From positions 744,001 through 808,000 of the forward strand of contig JAETXT010000007.1 in assembly GCA_019188255.1 (NCBI GenBank): a DNA stretch of 64,000 nucleotides, given 5' to 3'. The position numbers and the translations under genes are program-made. Source of the stretch: Verticillium longisporum. Lineage: Eukaryota > Ascomycota > Sordariomycetes > Glomerellales > Plectosphaerellaceae. The notes below the pieces were generated by a model. That model was not told the DNA's origin. It made no database searches and was given only the letters and a program-made list of their open reading frames with translations. Positions 33,792 to 47,149 of this stretch are shown here, piece by piece. Positions within the stretch are counted from its first letter, which is position 1; every line of letters starts with the position of its first letter.

Positions 33792-35224
33792 ATGGATCTC
33801 ACCCCCCCCTCCCTTACGAGGTCTCCGGTCTCTCCTCCCAACACGTACTGCGCTTCAGAAAGCTCCTCCCTGGACTACCCGTCGCCGGGCTTCTTGAGCC
33901 AACGGTACAGAATCGCTGCTGGATATGGCGCCCCTCCCGCCTGCTCCACGGCCCTCTCGTTGGACACGGACAACACCCTGCCACGCTTGGCGTGCAGAGC
34001 CTCGTCGGAATGGTCATCGTCAAGCATTGCAACTCCTGTCCTGGCCTCTTCTGCCTCTACCATCCCAAATGTAGTATCTCTCGACTATGACCCATTCGGC
34101 AGCTACGACGCCCATATGCATACCTCGTACGGGCACGATACCTACCCAGCACCCCCCGGTGCCCACGCGTCGGGCTCGGCAGATGCTCTACATTCCCCCC
34201 CTTCCAGTATGGCTCATTCGCCGCCGCTCGCATCTTCAAGGGTTGCTTTACCCTTTCCGCATGGCGGTGGCCACACATCGAGCGTTGCCTCAGGGCAAAG
34301 AATCAAGCTGGAGACGTATAACGACTTTGGCTCTGGAGGCATCGATCTATCCGGCTACACCTCGCCGCGGGCGGGCACTGCATCTTACGGATCAGAAGAC
34401 ACGACGCCTTATTCCGGCTCGGCTCCGGCCTACTTCTCCAGTGGACACGTGCCTCACTGGGCCAGGTCAGACATGGATGTGGAATCAACTAGCTACGACG
34501 GTGGCCTGGGACATATGGGTGGTCTAGAACAGGCTTCGGCGCAGCAGCAACAGCATCAACAGCATCAACAGCAGCAAGCAAGACAAAACCGGCCGCGCCG
34601 AGCACCTCGGCGACTGACAACACGCGAGGAGGCCAACTTTCAGTGTGAGGTCAAGGGCTGCGGAAAGCTCTTCAGCCGGAGTTACAATTTCAAGGCTCAC
34701 ATGGAAACCCACGATGATAAGCGAGAGTACCCTTTTCCTTGTCAGATTGGTGACTGCAACAAGAGATTCGTGCGGAAAACCGACCTCCAGAGGCACCACC
34801 AGAGCGTGCACACCAAGGAACGCAACCATAAGTGTGACTATTGCAGCCGTCTCTTTGCCAGGAAGGACACGCTTCGCAGGTACGTCGGATGCGCTGTCGA
34901 TAAGCTCTAGAGGCAACAGACTTTTCGTGGCCAAACTTGCTGACATACTGCCACGACAGACACATGGAAGATGGGTGCTCTCGAAGATTTGACCTCGGTA
35001 CACTTGACCTGCGCTCTGAAGGCTACAATTCCTCGAGCAGCAGCCGGCGACAGTTGCCCGGGACATCGACAGCAGCGGCGGAATACGGCGTGCCCTCTCA
35101 TGGGACACTGCCCCCTCTCCTTATAGGGCCAGCAGGTGGTGGCGAGGCCCCTCCGGCACAGTCCAGCCTGGGCATAAGACATATGGGCCCGGCCAGCGAC
35201 GCGGGATCTCAACGGCGCATGTAA
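33792..35224 (+). CDS. C2H2 zinc-finger transcription factor
   Basis: Exons 33792-34879 and 34960-35224 (80-nt intron, GTACGT donor, GCTGACAT branch) give 450 residues. The start is the first ATG in frame, MDLTPPSLTRSPVSPP. Residues 1-280 are Ser/Pro/Gly/Tyr-rich with a Gln/His tract at about 251-262. Three zinc fingers follow: C285-H307 (CEVKGCGKLFSRSYNFKAH), C317-H340 (CQIGDCNKRFVRKTDLQRHH) and a last finger from C348 (CDYCSRLFARKDTLRRH) whose fourth ligand appears to be Cys in HMEDGC. The C-terminus is Ser/Gly-rich. This is a nuclear DNA-binding regulator; I cannot assign it to a named factor, and target genes are unknown. Confidence 0.88.
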
Positions 35225-36688
35225 AGGACGGAGCTCACTGTCCCCGGTGGAGCACCGTCCGGATGAGCCAACGGCTTGATGGGGAAGAAAAAGCAGACGC
35301 CACTGCAACAAACGGAGGGCGTAGGACGCTAATACGTGGGAAAGCACCGGAAGGGCATCTACGAAGTACCATCTTGATACCCATACGACACACACGACAC
35401 AAGTGGATGAACGGCACTGTAGCCTCTAATGAAGTGGGATTGAAGGGGAAGCAAGATGAATAGTGTCTCGCGAGAGAAAAATAATGAACAAACCCATTGG
35501 CATGTCGTCCCTGCTTATCATATTGTTTGATTTCGCCGTCAGAACTTGTGTGACAAGACGATTGCAAGTTGGCGCCATCACCAGAGTGTGACACCGTCGT
35601 CGAACCGGCTGATGGAGGTACTGTAAGAGAACCTCGCGCTGTCTGCAGAGGCTAAATGAGCTCACCTGGAGAGGACCCGCTAGGCAATCGGAAATCGGAC
35701 GAGGACTTCTTCTTCCAGAGGGGCAATGGGGCCAGCTGCAACAGCGATGGAGGGCAGATTAACCCCACCAGTAGGATAAAGCAGCCGGCAACATGGAAGC
35801 TAACAAGCTGGGCATGTCAATAGAGGGGGGGCCCATCCAGGCAGCTGCTCAGCCACTCACTGCACCTCACCTCACCACCCTCCTCGTAGACATCCTGGCA
35901 AGGTGAGCAGGAATGGGAGGAGTTCCGGCAGGGGAGGAAGACAATCCCCCTGTAAGGCTGGCTGGCCCGCTGGCCTTGCTGGCGAAGGGACCCTGAAGCC
36001 CGAACCCGTCAGCAAATCAAGCCACCTCCTCGGGAAAGATGGCTCGTCAGTTCCTGGCTCCTTTGGGCCTGATATGGGCTGCACCTGCACACTGTCACGG
36101 AACGTCACCTCTGAGGCCCTGGGCCGGGCTTGCGCCTCGATGCCTGCCCGCAACTCCCTGCCCACAACTCCCTGCCTGCACACTGGTACGACCGGCGATT
36201 GGTCGTGGTACGGCTACGTAAGGTACCTACAGTACCTCGTTACCGTCCCTGCCCAGGGGACCATACCCAGGCAGCAGCTCAGGGACCCTATCCCTGTCAG
36301 TCAAAGTCAGGAAAGGTCAAGTTCCGATCGCGCATCGAACCATCCAAGGCAGGCGCCAGCCAGGGCCATGGACTTGCCTTTACAGTTGCGCCCAGCCACC
36401 TCCCTGCACACGACTCGGCGTACAGGATCCCGCGGACGGCCGAACGAACGAAGCTGCAACGTCCGATCAACATGTGGTGGCTATATGACATGATTTGCTG
36501 AACGTCACGGGTGATTCACTCGTGCGATGGGAGCCAGCGTGCGTAGGGAGATAGATCAACATGTCCATGTATTAACGCCTGTCAGGGAATTCGCACTCAA
36601 CACCTGCAAAAGTAGTACATACTGACTGACGGCTTTGACTCCTTGCCCAACTCACACCCCCCCCCTTTGTTTTTACCTATGTGCAACC
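35225..36688. other. Convergent intergenic region
   Basis: These 1.46 kb lie between the 3' ends of the C2H2 gene and the RNA polymerase I gene. Open frames here are short, Pro/Ser/Arg-rich and unsupported. A GTAAGGTACCTACAGTACC motif lies near 36218-36237. Confidence 0.55.
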
Positions 36689-39600
36689 TCATTCTGCCGC
36701 AGAAATCGAGTGCCGCGTCGGCAGCTTCGTCAACACATCGAAGGCCCCCGTTCCTGTCTTGCCCAGACGTCCCATGACAAGACGGCTACTGGGCGTCGTC
36801 AGATCGTCCCAGTCGCCATCCAACACAGCGTCCTTGAGGAAAGCCAGCGTAGTCTCGAAGCTCATCTTGGTGAACGGGCTGACATTACCGCGGAGCCCAT
36901 TGCGGTTGAAAGGCGTGTAGCCACCATTTCTCGTCATGTAGTCGGCAATGAGGTTGAGATGGCGATTATCAACAGAGATGCCGTGACCTCCGAATACATT
37001 GCCGAGCTCGAGCACGATGTTGCTGCGGCAAGCTTCCACACCGTACACGTCCAAAACTGCAGCAATGTCGTTCGTCGTCGTCTTGTTCGGGTTGATATAG
37101 TCGCTGTACTTCTGCATGATCCGGAGATTGGCGCCAGACGTATGGATCGCTGGCACATCTTTCTCCTTGCCCGTCTCCGGATCGGTGACCTTGTGGTCGA
37201 AGACAAGTGTACAAGCTCCCACACCGGGCAGCTCTTGCACAACGGTCTTCTTGACAGCAGCCTGTACAATGTCGAGTAGAAGCAGCTTGGGTGTATTGGC
37301 ATCGAATTCGAGCGTGAACTCGCACCACTTGCCCGACACTTCGTCACTGCGGAATCTTGTCACATGAGCATGGCGCTCCTTCACACGCTCAGCCCTGCCG
37401 CTGTCTTCGTCCTCGGAAGATTGTCCATTGTCGTCGTCGTCGTCGTTGTTGCCGCTGCTGCGTCTCGCACCAGCCGGAGGAGGGCTTCCTCCAAAGCCTT
37501 CATCCTCGTCAGGGGATGCCTCGCGATCCATCTGGTTTTGCACAGCGTCATCGTCGTCGTCGTTAGGTCCGTACGAAATAGCCTCAGAGCGGTTGGCACG
37601 CTGCTTGGCGTTGGTTGCGTCATCCTCATCCTCGTCCTCATCCTCATCCTCGTCCTCGTCACGCGGGGCGGGGCGTGCTCCTGAGCCGGTCACCATCTCG
37701 ACCGCGCCAGCCTTGCTGCCCACGACTGGTGTTGCTGCACTCGACATCATCGTCTTCTTCCTGATTTCTTTGAGCATCATCTTGAGCAGATGGCCCAAGA
37801 ACTTCTTCTCGACAGCAGCCAGCACATCTGCTGCCTCGATAGCATATGCCTTGGTGTACTCTTCGGATGGGAAGAACTCGAGACGAACATCGTAAAGTCG
37901 GTGCAGCGAGCCGTCCTTGCCCTTACCGGCTCGCTCGTTCACAGACGCCACATCGAGCACGTGTGCCAGGGGTAGCACACTGATGGACTTCTGGAAGACC
38001 TCGCACTCTGCCGCTGAGAGTTCAGCGATAGGGAAGAGCGTCATGGACGGGGTTGATATTGTTTTGCTCGCAGTCATGAGAATTTCTCGCAGGCGAGGGA
38101 TACCAAGCGTGACGTTCTTAGCGGAGTGACCAGCCAAGTGGAAGGTGTTCAAAGTCATCTGTGTCGATGGCTCACCGATACTTTGGCCGGCCACAATGCC
38201 GACACCCTCGCCAGCTTCGACCAGCGACCGCATGTACTTGGCGGCAAGCACAAGCTCTGCAGATTTCTTGCTCACGCTGGGAATGAAGGACGTAGCAGGG
38301 CGCTTCTCTCCCTTCTCGCGCACTAGGCCATCCTTGTTCTCTTTGATGTATTCTGTCATGCTCTCGTAAAACTTCTCCGACGTGGCAAAGGCAACTGGGG
38401 CGGGGTTGACCATGGAGATGACAGGGTCCTTGCCTCCAACCTTGCCCGCCTTGGCGTACTTGATGGCGCTCTTCATGTGTTTCAGGATATTGTCCTTGTT
38501 GCCGGCCAGCGTCTCCCGGAAGTCGCTGCTAAAGCCCAGCTGCGCCGACTCTGACTCGATGTTGCGGAGGATGAAGCCGAAATCTGTCAAGTACTTTTGC
38601 TTGGTGGGATCCAGGCCATCCTCACCGTACAAGAACTGAATCAGCGTGCCGTCTGCATCGCGGACAGTAGAGTCGTAGGAGACTGTCAATCCTTCCATGC
38701 CCTTGATAATGCAGCGTTGGAGGTAACCGGAACGAGATGTTTTGACGGCAGTGTCAATTAAACCTTCGCGTCCGGCCATGTGGTGAAAGTAGTACTCTTG
38801 TGGCCGAATCCCAGTCAGGAAGCGCTGCACAATGTAGCCGCCGGCCCGGACACTAGAGTCAAACGGTTTGAAGCAGGGCAGTGACTTGCCACTGACCATC
38901 AATGGCACTCTTCTGCCCTCCAAGACCTGCTGCCCCAGGTTGCACGAGATGAGGTTCGCGTTGACTGGTCCACCCTTCGCTCCAGACACGGTCATGGCTT
39001 GCATCTGGTTTTTGGGAAACTGCTTCACCAGACCACTCGGAAGGCAGGCCTTTGTGATGGCCTGTGAAAGCTCGCCGCTGCGTTGGTTCATGAGCATATC
39101 CAAGCCTTCTTGCTTGTTGTCGTCGCGCATGACCTCCTCGAGGCGGATGAGTAGTTCAGCATCCGTGCTGGTAGGGTTGCTGTCTCCGAGAGAGACATAC
39201 TTAGTCGCGACTTGTAGTCCAATGTCACTGGCCTCCCTGAGCGTGTCTCGTCGAGTTTGTTCTCCCTCGGGTGTGAGCCTCAAGTCATCCATGCCGCAAG
39301 TGAAGGCTCGCATGTTTAAATATCTCGTAAGAAGTCTGCCGAGACTGCTAAGAAGCTTCCCAGCAATAGCAGGGCCATACACCTCGTGAACAGAATGAAT
39401 GAGACCGCCAGAGCTTGGACCAAGGTGTGCCTTGTCGAGTATGCCGTGCAGGAAGTGACCGTCCTGGAAAAGAACTATGCCCTCTTCAGAGCCTTTACCC
39501 CAGCGATCGGCGGGTGTCTGAGTCTTGCCACTCATCCAGATGCCCTCGCCAGTCGGTGGTTTGATGTTCTTGAGAATGGTTGTGATGACCTGCTTTCCCG

Positions 39601-41886
39601 TCCATCTTGGGACTGGTTTGATGATGGCAGGAGGGACGAGTTCGAGGCGTTCGCCGAGGATGTGCCCGCTCTCGGGCCGAAGAGCGGCATAAACTAGCTG
39701 CTGGAAATCACCGCGTGTAAAGAACGAGTCCCTACTACACAGAGAGACCGAAACTGAAATGTGATCCTGAATGAGACCTCGAAGTGGTTTTCCGGCAGTA
39801 CCTGAAAGGTACTGGTGGTCGGTGTCTGCAATCTGCAGCGCCTCTGCGCGAGCCACTTCGTTTTGCGGAAAGTGCATGTTCATTTCGTCTCCGTCGAAGT
39901 CGGCATTGTATGTATTGCAGTTGGCATAATGCATTCGAATCGTCTTCTCCCCAGGCAGCACACGTACACGATGCCCCATGATGGAGGGCTTGTGCAATGT
40001 CGGCTGACGGTTCATGAGCACGACATCTCCGTTTGTAAGATGTCGGTACACCTTCTTGTTCCTAACACTACTCATGTTGCTATCGGTTGGCGCGAGAAGC
40101 TGGTTGGCCAAGGAAATTCGGTCGTCCGCCGACTTGCCTCGGAGGTTGGTGATCTGCCCGTTTTCGTATTCGATAGCTGCCGCGCCGGGCCACTTATCGA
40201 CGCCGTTGATTACAGCTCGCTGCATGTCTCTGAAATTGTGACTGGTGACGGGCTCGGGAAACGTCAGCTTCCGTGCGAAGACAGGAGGCACACCAATCTC
40301 GTTGGTCTCGATATTGGGGTCTGGTGAAATGACACTACGAGCAGCGAAGTTGACACGCTTGCCCATCATGTTTTTGCGGAAGAGGCCTTCTTTCTTTTCC
40401 AGCTTCTGTTTGATGCCCTCTTCGTTCCTCTTGGCGGCGGCACCCATCACGGGGTTTTTATCTTTGTCGATCAGTGAGTTGACAGCGTTCTGTAGATCGG
40501 TCCACGCTTGGTGCAAGTCCGTCATTGTCCTTGCACGTCGCTCGGTCGTCGCGCCACCGATGCTCTGGTGGACACGGGCAATCGTCCCGCAGCTTCGGAG
40601 CACTAGCTTGTACAGCGAGTTCTGTTGCGCTTCAGAGATCTCCGAGTCACCTGTACGGGCCTCCGGTCTGAATCGATTGGGAGGGACCAGGAGCGTCTGT
40701 AGGAAGAACATGTCCGCAGAAACTTTTCCGGCCTTCTTCTTGAGAGGCTTTGAGTTGTAAATAAGCGACAGAACCTCCTGCTCCTTGTCGAATAGCTCTC
40801 GCAAGCGCTCTCGTACTTCCATGGCCGTGATGTATCGTTGGCTGCGCGCAGAAGCTTTTGTTTGGCCTCCAGACACCTTGGCAGCCTGTCCCTCGCTTTC
40901 GGAGCTGGAGCCGGAGTCGGGTTCGGCCATGTTGACATCCCCGTCAGCGTCGGATGCTGAGGAGTCCACATCAGCAATGGCCTCGTCCGATGTATATCCA
41001 TTCCATTTTGTCTTGGACACTGGCGTCGCTGCGGTCATGGCGTCTCTGATTCTAAGGTTGGTTTGCGCCATCTTTGCGGCATCTCGCTCGGATAGAGGCT
41101 TCTCAAAGATTTTGACGAAGGCGTCCTTCCTGTAGGGAGGCGAGATGCCTCCGCAAGTGTCGCATTTCTTTGGCTTCGGAATCGCAGCCATAAATTCCTT
41201 AATGAGCTCTCTGCGAATCTCCAGCGCACCTTCGTGTTTTCCTTTACGCACATCACCGACAGTGGCTTTGTGTTCTTTAAGTTGGCGCTTAACGAAGAAC
41301 TCCCGGGCCCGGATGAGATTGTCGGCACCACTGCCCTCCTCTTCCGCTTCGGCAGTCTCGGTCACACCAGGGATCTGAAGGCCCTGGAAATCCTCTCCGA
41401 CGGCATCGATCAGGTGGGCAGCTTGGAGCAGACCATGCTGTAGGAGTCGCAGCTTGCACGAGTACAGGTGAACGTCGCGTTGACGGAGGCGGAGGCCTTT
41501 GCAATAAACGCATTGCGCCCGTAGTAGCCGCAGGACTTGATCCAAGAATACGGGGTGGTAGACTGGAACTGGGAGCTCGATATGGCCCGCGTGGCCCGGA
41601 CAGGAGGATTGATTGAGGTTACATGTCGAGCAGCTGGACAAGGAAAGAGTCAGCACCGCCGCAAAGTTAGAGTTCGATCATGTCGCGTTGGTTCGTGGAC
41701 GTACATAGAGTCACCCCAGGAGCCAAGAGCTGGGTCATAGAGGCCTCCGGGGACCGGGTTCAGAAGATTGTCGAATGTGCTGTCGTTTTCGATCCTCTTG
41801 ACCGAGATTGCTCTGATCTCCGTCTCGGTAAGAAAGGTAAATTCAACCGTCTCGACGGTGGACGAGATAGGTTGCGAGATGTTCAT
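36689..41886 (-). CDS. RPA190: RNA polymerase I largest subunit (A190)
   Basis: This is the catalytic beta'-like subunit of RNA polymerase I, which transcribes rRNA in the nucleolus. Exons 41886-41705 and 41633-36689 (71-nt intron) give 1708 residues, the normal length. The start MNISQPISSTVETVEFTFL leads to the clamp zinc site, whose CSTCNLNQSSCPGHAGH is completed by the splice join. The active-site Mg loop is NADFDGDEMNMHFP. Other universal blocks are RKNMMGKRVNFAARSVISPD, MNRQPTLHKPSIMGHRVRV, and the bridge/trigger region GEPSTQMTLNTFHLAGHSAKNVTLG. A Pol I-typical acidic insertion near the C-terminus (at about 37430-37660) includes an alternating Asp/Glu tract. The 4.9-kb second exon is intact, without frame breaks. 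Confidence 0.96.
37619..37660. repeat. Coding (TCCTCA/TCCTCG) hexamer repeat
   Basis: A near-perfect hexanucleotide repeat encodes an alternating Asp-Glu tract in the acidic insertion of RNA polymerase I subunit A190. Length variation in steps of two residues would be expected between strains. Confidence 0.8.
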
Positions 41887-42458
41887 TGCGCCGCTAGGTC
41901 TTCAGGACCATCCCAGGCAAGAAAACACGTTTGGGCCGCCGGGCTGTCGTAAAGAGCGGCAAAAGTCCAGGCGCGCCTTCAATTTGTCTTGCGAATGATC
42001 CGTCTTACTCTCACGTCGGCTGCATTGAAAGCTTGGAGGGGATTTTTTTTGGCGGTAGATTCTGGCAGAAAAAATGCCGGGTGGGGCAGTCTGCGTTTGC
42101 TCAGGTGGATCGGCCAATGTGATAACATAGCAACATGCCTTATCTGAGATGTGTGGGGCTATACGGATTGCAATGGTGTGGCGCAGGTCTTGCCGGGTTT
42201 GTCTCTGCGGCTCCGAGCGAGAACGTGCCTGCGCCTACCTACGTACCAGCCATATTCAGGTGTCTTTTCAGCGCGACTGATCCTCATCATAGAACGGGTC
42301 TGGTCCTCAAACCGCGTCGCGTTCGCACTTGCCGACCAGAACAGCAGTTTTTCGTTCTCGCGACCGAAACTAGACTTCAAAGCGCCACGCACGCCCAGAA
42401 AATACTTGGCTCGGCCCATACCATAATTAGCAACCTCCATCCAGGAGACAGTTTCTCG
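41887..42458. other. Divergent promoter RPA190/PRP3
   Basis: This 572-bp spacer between two divergent housekeeping starts must contain both promoters. It has a CCTACCTACGTACC motif near 42234-42247 but no further signal I can support. Confidence 0.6.
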
Positions 42459-43921
42459 ATGGATCGCCGGCAACAGTCGCCTGGTCTCGGGCCTCGTCAC
42501 GATGCTGCTTCACGCATACAGAAGCCTGAGTCCGTAGCTGACAAGATGGCTGCACTCAAGGCTCGCGTGGCTGCTGCGATCGGAGGCAGTAAAGCCAAGG
42601 GTGGGCTGAATGTTGGCCTCCATCCGGCTTTGGAGGATTTAGGGTCCTGGAAACCGTCAGGCTCTTCGACAGATGTTCGTAATGCCAATCAGAGGCCCCC
42701 GGCGCATGCTTCCAAGGGGGCGAGGACCTCAACAACCTCGCATGACTTGCTGCGCAACCGTACCGACCAGCACAGCAACCCATACTTCGATGAACAACTG
42801 GCCGCGCAGCCATCGGCTGGGAAGCAACGACAATCACGCCAGCTTGTTTTTAATCAAAAGGGCAAATACATCCAACAGGCCAACGCTTTGAGGCGACAGG
42901 CTGCTCTCGAAGCAATGAAGAAGCGCATCGCAGCGCAGACGAGGAAGGCTGGCATCGACGACGAATTGGATCTGGAGAAAAATCTGATTGTGGACGCCCC
43001 TCCCGAGATCGAATGGTGGGATGAGGGACTGGTGGATGGCAACTACGACAGCATCGACGACGCTGCGCGCCTCAAGATTGAGAGCCCAGACAGTATCGTC
43101 ACGGAGTATATTCAGCATCCAGTGGCACTGGAGCCACCGCAAGATCGAAAGGCTCCGGCCCCCAAAGCCATGTATCTGACCTCGAAGGAGCAGGCGAAAC
43201 TGCGCAGGCAGAGGCGCATGGCTGAGCTCAAGGAGCAGCAAGCAAAGATTAGACTGGGTCTTGTTCCGGCACCACCCCCAAGGTGAAGAAGAGTAACATG
43301 ATGCGCGTTTACGCTGATTCGGCCGTCAAGGATCCCACCGCCGTGGAGACCATGGTCAATCGTCAGATCGCAGAACGGCAGCAGACTCACCAGCTAGCCA
43401 ACGACGAGAGAAAATTGACGAAAGAACAAAAACACGAGAAGCTCGCCGCCAACCAGGAGAAGGACGCCGCCAGTGGCATTCACATAGCCGTGTTCCGGAT
43501 CAACAGCCTGGCCAATGGACAACATCGCTTCAAGATCGGAAAGAACGCGGAGCAGCACTCATTGACCGGAATCTGCATCATGCATCCCCGACTGAACCTG
43601 GTCATCGTCGAGGGAGGTGAGCACAGCATCAAGAAATACAAGCAACTCATGCTCAATCGCATCGATTGGACGGAGAATTCGCCGTCACGCGAGAAGAGCG
43701 GGCCGCAGCAGGTTGCAAGGGACTGGCTCATTGCTGAAAACGAGCAAGGGGGCCTGAAAGACATGTCATCGAACGAATGCAAATTGGTTTTCGAGGGTGA
43801 AGAGAAAGCTCGGGCATTCCGCAAATGGGGCAGCAAGGTGTGCGAATCAGACTCTGAAGCGAAGGATGCTTTGTCACGGGCGAAGATGGACAATTTCTGG
43901 GCACTCGCGAAAGGCATGTAA
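42459..43921 (+). CDS. PRP3: U4/U6 snRNP splicing factor Prp3 (one frame break)
   Basis: Prp3 is a core protein of the U4/U6.U5 tri-snRNP. The gene is a single exon starting MDRRQQSPGLGPRHDAAS; the expected length is 487 residues. Visible blocks: KMAALKARVAAAIG near the N-terminus, NPYFDEQL and KGKYIQQANALRRQAALE, EIEWWDEGLVDGNYDSI, then the end of the PRP3 domain (QAKIRLGLVPAPPP / VKKSNMMRVYADSAVKDPTA). The C-terminal DUF1115 domain contains IHIAVFRINSLANGQHRFKI and NRIDWTEN. The frame breaks at a run of five C (43275-43279): the first frame stops three codons later, and the second frame starts with the conserved VKKSNMMRV. One extra C restores continuity. As PRP3 is essential, an assembly indel is likely; two separate genes are not. 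Confidence 0.92.
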
Positions 43922-44885
43922 CAGTACTTGTCAAATAAACGCAGTGCTTGGAGGAACTTACATGAGTAGTGTGAAGTAGACGGTCATGTTGGGCAGAGAC
44001 GAGGCATCGTATGTGAAACGAGTCGCCTGAATGGCGGCCCATGTCTGTATACCAGGAGGCGAACACACATCATCAGAAAAATGCAGCATCTCTAACAGAA
44101 GATTAGTGAGCAGTCAGATATAATCCCCGCTGATCGGCCCAGTTATTGATGCTGCGACCCGAGCCTCCCCGAGCCGCCGCCAGGCGCAGTTCAGTAGTGT
44201 GTATTATAAGGGTGAACTTAACTTGCTACACTCAAGAGCCCATCACTGACCAAGTGCGCACTGCTACCATCATGCATATGACTGGCACACACGTGACAAC
44301 CGAGGAGTTGTGGAAAACATGATGGTCTGGTAAGACGTGTCTGTAGGAAAGTCGCAGGGTGGCGGTGCGAAGCCTCAGTTGTTGCAGCATCAACTGCGGT
44401 CGACATGATTTGCATTACGGCAGGGTGTAGGCAGCAGGGCAGACATCTCAGCACAAATTCATGTGACACTTGGATGAGTCACTGCTGCCTGGTTCGACAG
44501 AGCTAGACGGTAGTGGCAAACGAAGGCGCGCCGTAACCTGGTTGTCCCAGAAAAACAGTCGACGCGTGAGGGTCGTAGCTGGCGACCGCGCATCGTCAAG
44601 CCACGTGTACAGCAACAGTGACAAGACGCATTGGCAGCAGGATACAATCAAAGACAAGATCGTGCGCGAAAAAGAAGAAAAAAAAACTTAGATCATAATG
44701 TTTGCATTCCGTTGCGCAGCTTGCTGGCTAATGCTGCCGATACTGCGGGTAATATACAGCCCTGTCGCGTAAAAACACTCATTCGATAACGCCTGATCCC
44801 CTAAACCCTGCGACGGACCTTTCGTCAAGCATTCCCAAACGAGTCATGAACCACCCTGCCGAGAAGAAAGACCAAAGACGAAAGC
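43922..44885. other. Convergent intergenic spacer PRP3/H3
   Basis: These 964 bp contain the 3' UTRs of PRP3 and histone H3. I see no coding or repeat structure. Confidence 0.6.
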
Positions 44886-45410
<525 letters not shown>

Positions 45411-46726
45411 TGTGAATGCGTGAAAAGGTCGATGTGGCTGATGGGGTGGTGTTGTTGTTGTTGGTGTGGAGGCGTTGAGTGGATGATGATGCAGGAGAGA
45501 AGATGGGATTGGAGAAGTGGAGGGGGAGGGGAATAAATAGGAAGGAGAGGGGCGGCAGCGGTATTGGGTGATTCGGGCGACTGATCTGGGGCGCGCGGGC
45601 GCGACAGAAACAGGCTGGTCCGTGCGCGTCAGCAATCAGTAACTTGAAATTCAGGCCTGGCGAAAATGGTGCCTGCAGGGGTCCATTCTGGACCTCGAAG
45701 GAACCGATTTTTGATTGGCTTTATTCTGGCACCCTGGCCCCATTTGCGGGTCTACGTCTCGACAACGTGCATTACGCCTTGCCTGTTTGGTGCTGCCACG
45801 ATTTCGAGCGTGGAGGCGAGTTGAGCCTCTCCAGCTGTCGAGCGATGTCTACCTGCCATCCCGTCCAGGAGACTGACGATGATGGCATGGTTGTCCCGTT
45901 GCTCAAAACGTGTCTGGGGTCGATCTGCTTAATGCAGGAGGAACTTCCTATCTTGCCAAACGTGGGCTAACAAGAAGGGGGAAATGGGAGTATGATTAGG
46001 TAGATAAATGCTAAGCAACTCAACCTCAATTGCATCATCATGATCATTATCGCCAGCATCTTGGGAACTCGCGACCTTGCTCGGCAACAGCTCACGAGAC
46101 TGAACGCAGCTAGCAAGCCACGTTGTAAGACGTATCCTCCCTTCGCAAGGTATGGTCTGGTGGATTGACCTGGTAAGAGACTGAAGGTATGCCTGGTTGA
46201 AGCTTCACTCCAGACATGAGAGCTTCCATGTCTTTCTTGACAACACCATCGTCTATGTGTGGATCTGTGTTGCTGTCAACTGCCGGGTCCGTGCCCAGCC
46301 CATCGACTCGACCAGGTCGAAAGCGCACTGGCAGTCTGTCATACAAGGGATGCGTTTGAATGGACAGGGGGCTGGTTTGCATTTCGGGTTGTTGTGGGTT
46401 TGCTTGGTTTGGTATTTCGAGGCAAATCGCGTCGCCCCAAGTCTGTGTCGGGTGACCCACCCCATGCAAGTCCCCCTCCCTGCCTCACCAAACCCCAAGA
46501 ATACGTACCGCGACGCGCCCCCATTCTTTGGGCTGATCCCGTTGCACGACGCGCCTCGCATTTCCGGTATAAAGCGCCCCCCGCCGCACGCCGCGTTTCT
46601 CTCTTCCTGCTCACCAATCCAACCAACCCCATTACTCTAATTTCATCCACACGATCTCACCGACGCGTCTCAACCTCCGTTGAGACTTGACATCCTTCAC
46701 ACACAACCCCCCTCAACAACAACAAG
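45411..46726. promoter_or_regulatory. Bidirectional H3/H4 promoter region
   Basis: This 1316-bp region separates the divergent histone genes. On the H4 side there is a TATAAA at 46568-46573, about 154 bp upstream of the H4 start, followed by a CT/CA-rich leader. On the H3 side a TATTTAT-like box (read on the minus strand) lies at about 45532-45539, about 125 bp upstream of the H3 start. A GATTGG (inverted CCAAT) sits near 45712-45717. No coding signal is present. Confidence 0.7.
46568..46573 (+). promoter_or_regulatory. TATA box of histone H4
   Basis: TATAAA is embedded in a GC-rich context (CCGG before, GCGCCCC after) at a plausible distance from the H4 ATG given the CT-rich leader that follows. 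Confidence 0.65.

Positions 46727-47149
<423 letters not shown>

Noticed and set aside
36689..37895. Plus-strand Ser- or Val-rich frames opposite the RNA polymerase I acidic region
   Set aside because: They are antisense shadows of the GAC/GAG repeat of RPA190.
42459..43921. Two separate genes for the PRP3 halves
   Set aside because: The halves abut at a C5 run and are both parts of one conserved protein; the second half has no ATG-led conserved start of its own.
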